The position numbers were made by a program, and so were the translations under genes. Shown here one piece after another: positions 34,640-45,100 of a stretch of 64,000 nt of DNA (its first letter is position 1; each line of letters starts with the position of its first letter). A model generated the notes under the pieces. It ran no database searches. It had not been told where the DNA came from and saw only the letters and a list, made by a program, of their open reading frames with translations. The stretch lies in the NCBI GenBank assembly GCA_021413735.1, contig JAIOPV010000147.1, positions 1 to 64,000 on the forward strand. Direction: 5' to 3'. This DNA comes from Planctomycetota bacterium (GTDB taxonomy: Bacteria > Planctomycetota > Planctomycetia > Gemmatales > Gemmataceae).

Positions 34640-35473
34640 ATGGCGACCGCCCAGACTAGCCCGAACGACCTAACCCGACAGCAACTCGACGAACTCGACG
34701 CTCTGCTCCAACGGATGCTCTCGCTTCCGATTTCACCGCCGGAGCCGCACGCACCGAATTCCGTTGCTGTCAACACACCCGCACCGGTCGCGAACCTGTC
34801 GGTGTACGCCCCACCGCCGTTGCCGCAGTCGTTCCATGCTCCCACGCCGCCTCCGGTTCCAACTCCAGTTGCGCCGCCGGTAAACCGACGCCCAGAACCG
34901 CCACCCACGCCACCAGCTCCGTTGCCGGGACCGCGATTACTGGTCGAAACGCCTCGACCAGCCCCGGCTACCGAACCATCGCCGGCGCCGCCACCACCTG
35001 CTCCAAAGCCGATCGCGCGAAAGCCCGTCGAACCGGCACCACGGCCTGTGCCCGCGCCCGCACCACCGCCCCCGAAGCAGGAAAAACCCGCTCCGCTTCC
35101 GCCGCCACCGGCACCAACTCCGGTCGTGACGCGACCCGCTCCGCCACCGGCACCGGTGCTTCCTCCGCAGTCGGCTCCGCGAGTGCCAGCACCCGCGCCG
35201 ACCCAGGTTTCGGTTCCGGTGGTCGCGACCCCGACTGCCCCGAGGAGCGGCGACCACGACACGCCGATCTTGCTGATGCCGTTGGTGATGTTCAACAGCC
35301 TCGTGAACGGGACACTTGGGCTGTTCGGCTTCCCCGGACGTGTGCTGCGTTCCGGGTTCGTGAAGACGTTGTTCGGACTTGCTGGGCTGGGATTGCTGGC
35401 GTACACGGGGATGAAGGTTGCCCAACTCCACGGGTGGATTGCGCTTCCCACAGAGCTTCCTTGGCCCCGTTGA
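34640..35473 (+). CDS. Proline-rich protein with C-terminal membrane helix
   Basis: 277 residues. The first 30 residues are helical (LTRQQLDELDALLQRMLSLP). A long Pro/Ala-rich region (about residues 35-205, runs such as PVPAPAPPPPKQEKPAP) follows, then a conserved-looking C-terminal part with hydrophobic segments (LLMPLVMFNSLVNGTLGLFG and FGLAGLGLLAYTGM). The Pro-rich stretch probably spans a distance away from the membrane. I do not recognise a family. Next in line is the TM2-like gene, so they may form a unit, but a separate promoter lies just upstream of that gene. Confidence 0.7.
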   Translation: MATAQTSPNDLTRQQLDELDALLQRMLSLPISPPEPHAPNSVAVNTPAPVANLSVYAPPPLPQSFHAPTPPPVPTPVAPPVNRRPEPPPTPPAPLPGPRLLVETPRPAPATEPSPAPPPPAPKPIARKPVEPAPRPVPAPAPPPPKQEKPAPLPPPPAPTPVVTRPAPPPAPVLPPQSAPRVPAPAPTQVSVPVVATPTAPRSGDHDTPILLMPLVMFNSLVNGTLGLFGFPGRVLRSGFVKTLFGLAGLGLLAYTGMKVAQLHGWIALPTELPWPR

Positions 35474-35490
35474 GCTGTCGCCCATATAAT
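35461..35490 (+). promoter_or_regulatory. Promoter with a 5'-UTR hairpin before the TM2-like gene
   Basis: TTGGCC (35461-35466), an 18-base spacer, and a consensus TATAAT (35485-35490). Transcription would start about 35497, where a small stem-loop begins (TCCCCCA at 35497-35503 pairing with TGGGGGA at 35511-35517). The element overlaps the end of the preceding CDS. Confidence 0.5.
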
Positions 35491-35565
35491 GTCCGTTCCC
35501 CCAATACTTTTGGGGGACAGTCTGAAACGACCGCCACGAGTTCGTTCTTCGGGTGGCCCCCACAA

Positions 35566-36276
35566 ATGGCTTCGGCTTCCCCCAAATCCAGTTCTGAACC
35601 GATCGAACTGCCGCTTCCCCCGGTCAAAATTGACCCACTGGCCGCCTTTCTGAGCTATCTGATCCCGGGACTGGGGCAGATTTACCAGGGACGCATCGGC
35701 AAGGGGTTGCTGTTCTTCGTCGGGTTGTACACGCTGTTCTTCTACGGCATGTGGATGGGACAGTGGCGGAACGTCTGGCTGCCCGACACGTTTGACCTTC
35801 CAGATGTCGTGATCGCCGGGCAACGGCTCGAAGGTGTTCCGAAAGCGATCTCGTATCGACCGCAGTTTCTCGCGCAGTTCTGGATCGGCACGGCATCGTG
35901 GCCAGCGATCTACCAATACGTGAAGTTCGACCGCACGAAGGACGAAGGCCCGCCGCCATTCAAGAAGTTTCAGCGTGCCCCAAACGAGGAGCAACTGAAC
36001 GACCTGCAACGGAACTCGTCGAAACGGTGGGATCTCGGCTGGGTTTACACTGTGATTGCGGGCGTGTTGAACCTGCTTGTGATCTACGATGCGCTGGCCG
36101 GTCCGATGTTCCGCGACCCGCCGAAGTGGATCGAGGAACAAGCCTCGGAAACGGCTTCCAAGGCTGCGACGGAAAAAGTCGCGGCGGTCGCTGCTCCGCC
36201 TCCACCCTCGGAGGTTCCGGCTCCGCCCGTTCCGGTTGCTCACACGCCAGACAATCCACAAGGGGGCGTGACGTGA
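35566..36276 (+). CDS. TM2-like membrane protein (DUF6677-like)
   Basis: 236 residues from the ATG at 35566 (MASASPKSSSEPIELP). The start lies well after an N-terminal stretch open in frame to 35434. A conserved phrase, DPLAAFLSYLIPGLGQIYQGR, followed by LLFFVGLYTLFFYGMWMG, resembles TM2-domain proteins and planctomycete DUF6677. Two further helices follow, including YTVIAGVLNLLVIYDALAG, and the C-terminus is Pro/Ala-rich. The last bases overlap the next gene (GTGA). The function is unknown. Confidence 0.8.
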   Translation: MASASPKSSSEPIELPLPPVKIDPLAAFLSYLIPGLGQIYQGRIGKGLLFFVGLYTLFFYGMWMGQWRNVWLPDTFDLPDVVIAGQRLEGVPKAISYRPQFLAQFWIGTASWPAIYQYVKFDRTKDEGPPPFKKFQRAPNEEQLNDLQRNSSKRWDLGWVYTVIAGVLNLLVIYDALAGPMFRDPPKWIEEQASETASKAATEKVAAVAAPPPPSEVPAPPVPVAHTPDNPQGGVT

Positions 36277-36470
36277 ACGCCGCACTCTTCGCCGTCGGCA
36301 TCTATTGGGATTTGCCCGTCTTGTTGGTGATCGTGAGTCTCGTGTATGCCGCGACACGTCATGATCGCTGGGATCGGATTCTGTCTGAAGCGTTCGGATG
36401 GGGCATTCGCATCGCCCTGTTCCTGTTCGGCATCGGGCTGACGCTGTTCCTGCTCTCAACGTATTTGTGA
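36273..36470 (+). CDS. Small two-helix membrane protein
   Basis: 65 residues with a GTG start overlapping the stop of the TM2-like gene (GTGA), which indicates translational coupling. Two hydrophobic segments (WDLPVLLVIVSLVYA and IALFLFGIGLTLFLLSTYL) surround a short charged loop (TRHDRWDRILSEAFGW). No family recognised. Its position and coupling suggest it works with the TM2-like protein. Confidence 0.75.
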   Translation: MNAALFAVGIYWDLPVLLVIVSLVYAATRHDRWDRILSEAFGWGIRIALFLFGIGLTLFLLSTYL

Positions 36471-36480
36471 CCGCTTGGTG

Positions 36481-36531
36481 TTCGCCACTTGCGGCGTAGC
36501 AGGTTGAGCGTGCGAAGCCGCAAGTGGCGAA
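36481..36531. repeat. Palindromic repeat, CGCTTGCGGCG family, copy 7
   Basis: The left arm TTCGCCACTTGCGGC faces GCCGCAAGTGGCGAA, with a centre of about 21 bases. It lies between convergent stops (36470 and 36538). Confidence 0.9.
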
Positions 36532-36537
36532 TTCCCC

Positions 36538-36885
36538 TCATAAAAGCTGCTTGTACGTTTCCTCGTTGAAACCAACCACGAGCGTCTTGCCAAGGCGAGC
36601 CGTCGGCGCTCGCAAATTTCCGGTTGGTCCCATGAGGTGCGTGAGCAACACGTCGTCCGTGGGCCGATCCTTCTTCAAGTCGAACGTCACCACTTTTGCG
36701 CCACGCATCGCAATGAACTTGTCGATGCCGTCGAGCAACTTGAGAGCGTCGGTCGTGCTGTAGCGAATCTTGCGGGCGTCCACGGTTTCAGTGACGACCG
36801 TGCCACAATTATCGCGATAGGCTTCCGCTCGCTGGCAGGTGATGCACGACTTCCGGTGATACAACCAGTCGATTTTCTTCGGCAT
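36538..36885 (-). CDS. ArsC/Spx-family thioredoxin-fold protein
   Basis: 115 residues from the start at 36885, which has a GGAGAG RBS. The N-terminus is YHRKSCITCQRAEAY: a CxxC active site in the position seen in ArsC-type arsenate reductases and in Spx. LLDGIDKFIAMRGAK and LMGPTGNLRAPTARLGKTLV match the ArsC-like C-terminal pattern, where the normal RP dipeptide is seen as RAP. It may be a redox or arsenate-reductase-like enzyme; no ars genes are near, so the true substrate is open. Confidence 0.8.
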   Translation of the reverse strand: MPKKIDWLYHRKSCITCQRAEAYRDNCGTVVTETVDARKIRYSTTDALKLLDGIDKFIAMRGAKVVTFDLKKDRPTDDVLLTHLMGPTGNLRAPTARLGKTLVVGFNEETYKQLL

Positions 36886-36907
36886 GGATCTCTCCGTTGG
36901 GAAACAC

Positions 36908-36937
36908 AAAGCCCACCCGCTTGATTGGGTGGGCTTT
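36908..36937 (-). terminator. Terminator-like hairpin before the ArsC-like gene
   Basis: AAAGCCCACCC pairs perfectly with GGGTGGGCTTT around an 8-base loop. On the minus strand it is followed by the T-rich GTGTTTCCC. It could end transcription arriving from the aminotransferase gene, or attenuate the ArsC-like gene. Confidence 0.45.
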
Positions 36938-36996
36938 GCTGGTCAATTTGGGTGTGGCTACTTCTGAACCTGGCACGCGGAAGGCTCACGGCACCG

Positions 36997-37083
36997 CCGG
37001 CCACCACGACCGGTAAGCGTTCCCGGAACCGCGACCGGCGGGGTTGTTTCAGACCGGGAACGCTTACCGGTCGTGGTGGCCGG
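36997..37083. repeat. 30-base perfect inverted repeat
   Basis: CCGGCCACCACGACCGGTAA plus GCGTTCCCGG (36997-37026) pairs perfectly with 37054-37083. The centre is 27 bases. Beyond the arms a three-base-shifted extension continues the pairing (GCACCG against CGGTGC). It is not of the CGCTTGCGGCG family. Confidence 0.9.
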
Positions 37084-37255
37084 AAGCGGTGCTGGAACAG
37101 CCTTCCTCGGGATGCATCGCAAGGCAAACGCTCGGACGACGCAACATCGTCCTGCTGCAAAGCAGCGAGCTGACCCAACCTCAAACTGACTTGGTGAGTT
37201 TGTACCCCAGCGAGTGCCGCACTTCAACAGCGTTGCGAGAAGCCTGCAAATTGTT

Positions 37256-38242
37256 TCACGCCTTCGCTGGATCGGGATTCAACCAGCGAATCAACTCCTG
37301 CGTTTCGTTTCCAATCGGATAGTTGTGATTATCGATCTGCACAATGGGCACGATGCCAACCTTGCTGTTCGTGACGAAAACCTCGCTCACCGACCCGAGC
37401 ACCGAACTCGGAATCGTCTGCTCGCGAATCGTAATCGGCGAGTTCGCGAGCAGGTGTTGCCGCACGGTGCCCGGCAGCAGGTCGCCATTGGCAGGTGGGG
37501 TGACCCAACCGTCTGGCAACCGCACGAAGATATTCGCCTGGGCCATTTCAAGGAGATTGCCTTCCGCATCGAGCAGCAAGGCACTGTCGTAACCAAGCGT
37601 TGTTGCCTGCTGCGCTGCCTGCATCCGCCCACCATACTGGAAAGTCTTCCAGACGCGATAAGGCTCGTCCTTCGAGCTGGGGGTCCGGCAACTCAGCAAC
37701 CGAGCCGATGCCATCGGGGCGGGGAGAACCATTGCGGTCATCCAGACAAGACCGGGACGCTTCACGGCAGGCCATCCAGCGGTGACATTCAAACGAATCA
37801 CGACATCGCAGCCCGCGAGAGCTTTTGAGAACTCTCGCACCTGATCGCTGGTCGGCAACCGGGACGGATCGATGTCAATGTCCAGCAAGTTGGCGGTGCG
37901 GAGCAGGCGTTCGAGGTGCAGCGGCCACAGCCAGGGAACGTGATCGAACGTCCGCGTGCTCTCCCACACACCGCGACCGAAGAGGAGTCCTTCGTCGGCC
38001 GGGTCGATGTGGAACTCTTCGCGTGGGATGATGTTCCCGTTTACCCACATTAACGAGACGATACGAACGAGGTCGCCGACGACTCGGGGCGGAAGATTTG
38101 CGGGAACCGTAATGCCGTTTTCTTGGAGGATGGACAACGGATCACGCGGTGGCCGCTGACTCGGATGAGGAGGAAGCCCGCTCCATTTATCGCTGGTGAT
38201 TGTGGACAGGAGATCCTCGCGTCTGCTCGGTGGTTGAGCCAT
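37256..38242 (-). CDS. Class IV aminotransferase (branched-chain/aminodeoxychorismate lyase-like)
   Basis: 328 residues. PLP-fold IV enzyme. A consensus-like core begins at MWVNGNIIPREEFHIDPADE, then LLFGRGVWESTRTF; the catalytic Lys is in VWKTFQYGG, and the PLP-phosphate region follows in NLLEMAQANIFV and LLPGTVRQHLL. About 60 residues precede the family core. The start at 38242 is supported by AGGAGA upstream in the minus-strand sense. The substrate could be branched-chain amino acid, D-amino acid or aminodeoxychorismate; the sequence alone does not settle it. Confidence 0.85.
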   Translation of the reverse strand: MAQPPSRREDLLSTITSDKWSGLPPHPSQRPPRDPLSILQENGITVPANLPPRVVGDLVRIVSLMWVNGNIIPREEFHIDPADEGLLFGRGVWESTRTFDHVPWLWPLHLERLLRTANLLDIDIDPSRLPTSDQVREFSKALAGCDVVIRLNVTAGWPAVKRPGLVWMTAMVLPAPMASARLLSCRTPSSKDEPYRVWKTFQYGGRMQAAQQATTLGYDSALLLDAEGNLLEMAQANIFVRLPDGWVTPPANGDLLPGTVRQHLLANSPITIREQTIPSSVLGSVSEVFVTNSKVGIVPIVQIDNHNYPIGNETQELIRWLNPDPAKA

Positions 38243-39151
38243 ATGTTTCTCCTACTGACGTGAAGGCGAGACGGGATATTTTCGGCTCGTTCGGGGGATG
38301 TCGTGATCCGGATGTGCGACTCTGCCGCAGCCCCGCCGGGAAGACGGACGACCTTTGCTAAATGGTACGCGAGGAACGGGACGAGGTCCGAGAATTGTAT
38401 CCAGTCGTCGTAAGTGATTAATCAATATGCAATTGTGTTCAATTATCTGCGAGCCAGCAACCACAAACCCGCAGTAGAATTAGACATGTATCAGATATTA
38501 AAACGCACTGAAACAGGAAAAGATCGGCCCGCGGGTGAATTCTGCCTGACCGGACATAATTGACACAAAACATCTCGTGCATTGGGTTTGCGTATATTCA
38601 ATTTCTGTGTCGGATTTCTCGACTATGTGTCGTGTGTCGCCGTAACTATTTATGCCGACTGATTTTCGGAAATCTGCGATTGAGCTTGTATCACTGACGC
38701 ACAAAGTGGAGACTCATCTGCTAAGATAGAGAGGATAAGCGTGTCCTGATTCTTGGGGTGACATTCCTACTGGTGTAATCTTTGCGCTATCCCCCGTAAT
38801 CGTAATCGAGATCCGCTTTGTTTCTGTGTCAATTTTTTTCTCAACGCCCAGAGATTTCGTCCATGACCCGCTCAACCACGCTCTCGCACTTCCCACCGCA
38901 ATCGACCCGCCGAATTCCATGCCGAGCCTTGCGTCACTCTGCGTGACAGTCTGCTGTTCCCTTTTGATCGCAATCGACGTTGTCTTCCTTCGCTTGTCGA
39001 TTTGAATTGACGCGCAATTTGTCCACTTTCGGGACAGGCGGCGCCAACTGTCGTTGATTTAGCATCGTTTTATTGTTTGTTTGTACATCAACATTGATGT
39101 AGTTGAGTCTCCGTTTTGTCATTCTTCCTTCTTCTCTTTCGTGAGCACCCA
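38243..39151. other. 909-base AT-richer non-coding region
   Basis: No gene I can support. GC content falls visibly from about 38380 on (for example TGATTAATCAATATGCAATT), unlike both flanks. Four short minus-strand ORFs of 68-72 codons (38252-39152) have no RBS, no family match and unlike codon use, and may be chance or remnants. The region is both the 5' flank of the giant protein and of the aminotransferase, and might hold long-range regulation. A palindrome lies near the giant gene. Confidence 0.6.
39084..39101. promoter_or_regulatory. Operator-like palindrome upstream of the giant protein gene
   Basis: TACATCAA-CA-TTGATGTA, an 8-base perfect inverted repeat with a 2-base spacer, 50 bases before the start codon. 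The form suits a dimeric regulator; no function is known. Confidence 0.4.
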
Positions 39152-42100
39152 ATGTTTCTCGCCCCGAAATGGCTCTCAGCGCTTCGCCCTCGTCCGACTC
39201 GCCCGATCGTGACGCGACGCAAAGGCGGCAACGCTTGTCTGCAAGTCGAGCAGATGGAAGCGCGAATTGTTCCGGCCGCCACGATCACGGGCATCGCCTT
39301 TCAGGACTTCAACGCAAACGGCATCATCGACACAACGACCACCATCGCGAACAATGGCGCGAGTAGCGTCTTCAACGTTGCAACTGTGTCGGTTGCGAGC
39401 GGGGGGACGGGCTACACCCTCGGGCAGGTTTTGACCGTGAGCGGGGGAGCTGGAACGGCCGCACAATTCAAAGTCTCGGGCGTCACGGGCGGGGTGATCA
39501 ACGCCGTGACGATCGCGAACCTGGGTAACTACACGACAACTCCCGGCGCGACCGTCGGGGTGGGCGGCGGTGGCGGCGCGACTTTCAACGTGACTTACCA
39601 AATGGATGTGATCTCCGCTGCGGTAGACGTCGGGGTCGCGAACATCACCGTCCGGGCGATCGACCCCGCCAACAATGTGCAATTCACCACGACCACCGGC
39701 GCCAACGGGTCGTATACCCTCTCGCCGACCGACATCGGGAACACAAACTACCGCATCGAGTTCAGCAGCCTTCCCGCAGGCTTCGTTTCCGGACCGCACG
39801 GGCCGGCCACCGCGGCGCCCAATATCAGCGGCACCGCGACGCAGTTCGTCAGCGGGAGCACGAGCAACGTTAATTTCGGGATCGCCCGGCCTGAGCAGTA
39901 CAGCTCGAATAACCCAACAATAATTACCTCGATTAATTATACCGGCCCTTCGTCCGGCAATGGCAGCCTCAACGCGATCGTCAGCTTCCCATACTCCGCG
40001 GGCCAATCGCCTATCTTGCCGACAGGGGGGCTGGGCACAAACAACTTCTCCGCGCCCGCCGTGTCGGGTGCAACCCTTCGGGTGCCGGCGAGTTCGGTCG
40101 GAACAATCTTCGGCCTTACCTGGGATCCGACGGTTCACACTGCGGACGCGAACCGCAACTACCTGTACGCCTCGGCAATGTTCAAGGCTCAGGGTGACTA
40201 CGGTCCTGGCGGGGCGGACGCAATCTATCAGATCAAGGTGGCACCCAACGGGACGTTCGTTAGTTCGTCCACTTTCGTGAACCTCGATAGCCTCGCCACA
40301 GGCGCTTCCGGCGGGAACCTGCACAACGGGTCACTCAGCGACAACACCCCCACGCAGTGGGACGGGGTTGGCAAGTCGGGCCTCGGTGGGATGGACATTT
40401 CCGCCGACGGGAAGCGGTTGTACGTGATGGCCCTTGGCAACCGGACGCTGTACGAAATTGGGAGCGATCCGACCGACCTGGCAACCTACGGGAAGATTGT
40501 TGCTCAATTCGACATTGGTGCGATTGCGAACACGATTCCCGGTGCCACCGGTGGCGGTGCGGACATTCGCCCTTGGGCGGTGCGGGTGTTCAACGGACAG
40601 GTGTACGTTGGCATGGTCAACACCGCCCAGGCCACGGGGGCTAGGGCCCAACTCCGTTTCTACATTTACAAGCTGGACTCCGCCCTGACCGCAGGATCGT
40701 TCACGCAAGTCCTCGAAGTGGACGGCATGACGTGGACACGTCAGCGTGCCAATCCGCCCGTCGCAACCGGGAGTGCGGACTGGCTCGCCTGGGTGGGTTC
40801 CTCGACGTCAATTAACGGCAGTTTCACGATCTACCCGCAACCGATGCTGACCGACCTGTCGTTCACACCCGACGGGAACGTCTCGATCGGCTTCCGAGAT
40901 CGGGCCGGGGATCAAACTCCCCCAAATAACTCGCGTGTGGCTGGCGACGTTTTGCGGGCTTTCATCAACGGCGCCGGAACGTACCAACTCGAAAACAACG
41001 GGACGGACCCGGTGACCGGGGCCACAACGGCCGGAACGGGACAGGCGGCGCCGATGGGGCCGGGGGGAGGTCAGTGGTACTTCCAAAACGATTTCCCCCA
41101 ATACCACGACCACACGCCGATTGGCGCAATCCTCCAAGTCCCCGGTTTTGCTGACGTCCTCTCCACTGCATTCGATCCAATTCGGAACGACGGGCAAACG
41201 TTCCAGGGCGGCATCCGCTGGGGTAACAACACAACGGGTGTCCTCGATAAGGCCTACCGCATCTACGTCGACGGTGCCACCAGAACCTTCGGCAAAACGA
41301 ACGGCATGGGTGGCTTGACCTACGAGCGAGAAACCGCTCCGGTCGAAATCGGCAATCGCGTCTGGGATGATGCGAACGCCAACGGCATTCAAGATCCGGG
41401 TGAAGCCGATCTTGCCGGCGTCGTCGTTGGACTCTACGCGCCCGGGGCAGGTCCTGAGACCGCCGCGCCGAACTTACTCGCAACCGCTACGACCGACGGG
41501 AACGGGAACTATTACTTCTCGTCGGACAAGAGCCGCACCAACACCGCGAGCCAAATCTTTGGCCTCACGACGCTCACGGCGAACACAAATGGTTACGTTG
41601 TTGCCTTCCAACCTCCAGCGGGTAAGGTGCCAACCTTCCCGGGCAAGGGGACGAACCGAGAAATCGATTCGAATCCGACCTACGTAACCGGTCCCGGGGG
41701 TACCTTTGTTACAGCGAAGGTGGATATTGGCGAAGCGGGGCGAAATGATCACTCGATCGACGCGGGTTTCTTTGCGGGCGTCGCGATCGGCGACTTCGTG
41801 TGGGAAGATTTGAATGCCGATGGCGACCAGGATCCGGGCGAACCTGGCATCCCTGGTGTCGTTCTCACGCTGAGCGGCGCTGGCGCGATCCAGACCACGG
41901 CCACGACGGACGCAAACGGGGCGTATCTCTTCACCGAGTTTCCCGGCACGTACACGGTCTCCATCACCTCGCCGGGGGGTGGTTACACTCCGACGGTGCT
42001 CGGTAAGGGCACTGCCGCGACCGACAGCAACGACACCACCATTGCCAACCCGACCACGCCAGGTGCAGCCCTGGCGGCGGGCGAGACTGACTTCAAGATC

Positions 42101-45100
42101 GACTTCGGTTACTACCAACCGCTGTCGTTGGGCGACTTCGTGTTCGTCGATGCGAACAACAACGGCGTATTCGACGGGACCGACACGGGCATCGTGGGCG
42201 TCGCCGTCACGCTGCTCGACAAGAACGGCAACCCTGCCAAGGACGCCACTAACACAGTCGTCCCGGCACAGAACACCATTGCGGGTGGCAAGTACCTGTT
42301 CACCAACCTCCTGCCCGGAGACTACAAGGTCCAGATCACCGCACCGACCGGGTACATCAGCAGCACAGGCTTCAACAACTCGGGCAGTTTCGAGCCGGGT
42401 TCGGCGGACTACACCACCACCGGCAACGACAAGGACCACGGTACCCAGGGCGCCGGGCTCATCATCACCAGCACGCCCGTGACCCTCAACGCCGCCGGCA
42501 GCAACCCCGATACCTCTGGCCCTGGCAGCAAGAACGCCAACCTCAACGTCGACTTCGGCATCTTCCAGCCGCTGTCGCTGGGCAACCGGGTGTTCATCGA
42601 CGCGGACAACAACGGCAAGTTCGACAACAGCGACACGGACCTGCTGGGTGCCACGGTCGTCCTTTTGGACAAGAACGGTGTCCGAGTCAAGGATGCCACC
42701 GGGACGGATTTGCCCGCGCAGCTCACGGGTGCCAACGGCCTTTACTTGTTCACCAACTTGGTGGCAGGTGATTACAAGGTTCAGGTCACGCCGCCAGCGG
42801 TTCAGGGATACGTGCCAAGCACGTCCGTATCGAGCGACTACACCACCGTCACAGGCAACGACAAGAACCACGGTTCCCCGAGCGCCGGCGGCACGTCCAC
42901 GACGAGTGCGGTCAACCTCAGCGTTTCGTCCAACCCCGACGGCGGCGGCTTCGCCAACCTCAACGTCGATCTCAGTTTTTATCGACCACTGAGCGTGGGT
43001 AATCGGGTGTTCGTTGACGCGGACAACAACGGCGTGTTCAACGCGGGCGATGCTGACCTCCAGGGAGCCACGGTCAGCCTGCTCGACAGCACCGGCAAAG
43101 CCGTGACGGACCTCAGCGGTGCCACCGTGGTCGACCAGACGACGGGCATCAACGGCGATTACCTGTTCACAAATCTGTTGCCCGGCGACTACACGGTGAA
43201 GGTTACCCCACCGGCGGGCCAGGGGTACGTGCCCAGCACGGTCGCCTCGAACGACTACACCACCGCCACGGGCAACGACAAGAACCACGGCACCGCGAGT
43301 GCGGGCGGCACGTCCACGACGGGCGCGTTCACCCTCCAGGCTCCGGGGGGCAACCCGGACAACAGCGGCCTGTCCAACCTCAATGTCGACCTGAGCTTCT
43401 ACCAGCCGCTGTCGCTGGGGGACTTCGTGTTCGTCGATGCGAACAACAACGGCGTATTCGACGGGACCGACACGGGCATCGTGGGCGTCGCCGTCACGCT
43501 GCTCGACAAGAACGGCAACCCTGCCAAGGACGCCACCAACACAGTCGTGCTGTCGCAGAACACCATCGCGGGGGGCAAGTACCTGTTCACCAACCTCCTG
43601 CCCGGAGACTACAAGGTCCAAATCACCGCGCCCGCCGGGTACTTCAGCAGTTCGGGCAGTTTTGAGCCCGGTTCGAGCGATTACACGACCACCGGCAACA
43701 ACACGGACCACGGCACGCAGGGGGCTGGGACCACGATCACCAGCACGCCCGTGACCCTCAACGCCGCCGGCAGCAACCCCGACACCTCTGGCCCTGGCAG
43801 CAAGAACGCCAACCTCAACGTCGACTTCGGCATCTTCCAGAAGGTGACCATTGGCGACTTCGTGTGGAACGATTTGAATGCCAATGGGAAGCAGGATGGC
43901 GGTCTTGAGGTGGGCATTCAGAACGTGAAGGTCAACCTGAAGAACTCCCAAGGAGTGGTGATCGACTCCGTCAACACTGATGGTGCTGGCGCTTATCTCT
44001 TCACCGAACTTCCAGGCACTTACACTGTCGAAATTGATCCCAGCAACGCCGCTGGTGCTCTTGCTGGTTACTTCGCTTCGCCCACAGGAGCAACGGGCGA
44101 TCCCACCAACGACAGCAACGGGAACGGAAGCGGAACGGTTCCCCCAACTTTGCTCAGTGGCGGCAGCGATCTCACCATCGACTTCGGTTTCTACAAGAAA
44201 GTGACGATCGGCGACTTCGTGTGGAACGACAAGAACGGCAACGGCATTCAGGATGGTGGCGATCTGGGCATCGACGGTGTCACAATCACCCTGACGGGCA
44301 CCAACGGTGCGGGGATCGGGGTCAGCCATACAGCGACAACCGCGAGTGGCGGTCTGTACCTGTTCACGGAAGATCCGGGCACTTACACCATCACCATTGA
44401 CGCCGCCAACTTCGGCGCTGGCATGCCTCTCGTGGGTCTTATCTCGACCGTAACCGGACAGGGCACCACCGCCACGGACAGCAATACCAGCCCCAGCGGA
44501 ACCACGCCAGCCACTCTGCCGGGCGGTTCCAACGACCTGGACCTGGATTTTGGCTTCCGTGTCCCTCCGCAGTCGCCGCCGCCACCGCCGCCACCGGTTG
44601 TGTCGAGCCTCGCCGGAACGGTGTACCAGGATCCAAACAACGACGGGATCAAGCAGGGCAGCGAACCGGGTATCGGTGGCGTCACTGTCACCCTGACCAA
44701 CGTCGGCACCGGAGCGACATTCACCACCACAACCGCAGCCGACGGAACTTACAAGTTCAGCAACCTCCCTGCCGGCACCTACCGCGTCGATGAGACGCAA
44801 CCCGCAGGCTTCGGGGATGGCAAAGATGCCCCAGGAACGTCCGGGGGCACACTGGTCGCGCCCGACACCATCAACACGATCAACCTCGGCACGAATGTCG
44901 ACGCCACCGGCTATAACTTCGGTGAATTGGTCTCAAGCATCGCGGGTTTGGTCTACCAGGATCTCAACAACGACGGGATTCACCAGTCCACAGAGCCGCC
45001 GATCCCCGGCGTGACCGTGACTTTGTTCAATGCGACCACCGGTTCCTTGGTTGGCACCACAACCACCGCGGCCGACGGCACGTATCTGTTCAGTGGTTTG

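Larger units (their letters stand above)
36886..37255. other. Intergenic region with two inverted repeats
   Basis: The 370-base gap holds a terminator-like hairpin and a 30-base inverted repeat (listed separately). From 37090 to 37255 I see no gene, tRNA or recognisable element. Confidence 0.55.

Noticed and set aside
37001-37090. Possible tRNA or CRISPR-like structure
   Set aside because: It is a simple 30-base inverted repeat without a cloverleaf, CCA-end or spaced direct repeats.
38252-39152. Four minus-strand ORFs of about 70 codons in the AT-rich gap
   Set aside because: No RBS or motif, no consistent codon bias, and no joined reading that gives a known protein.
41474-44800. 1,108-codon minus-strand frame inside the giant gene
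   Set aside because: It is an antisense shadow caused by the GC-rich repetitive codons of the SdrD-like modules; no domain, RBS or independent composition.
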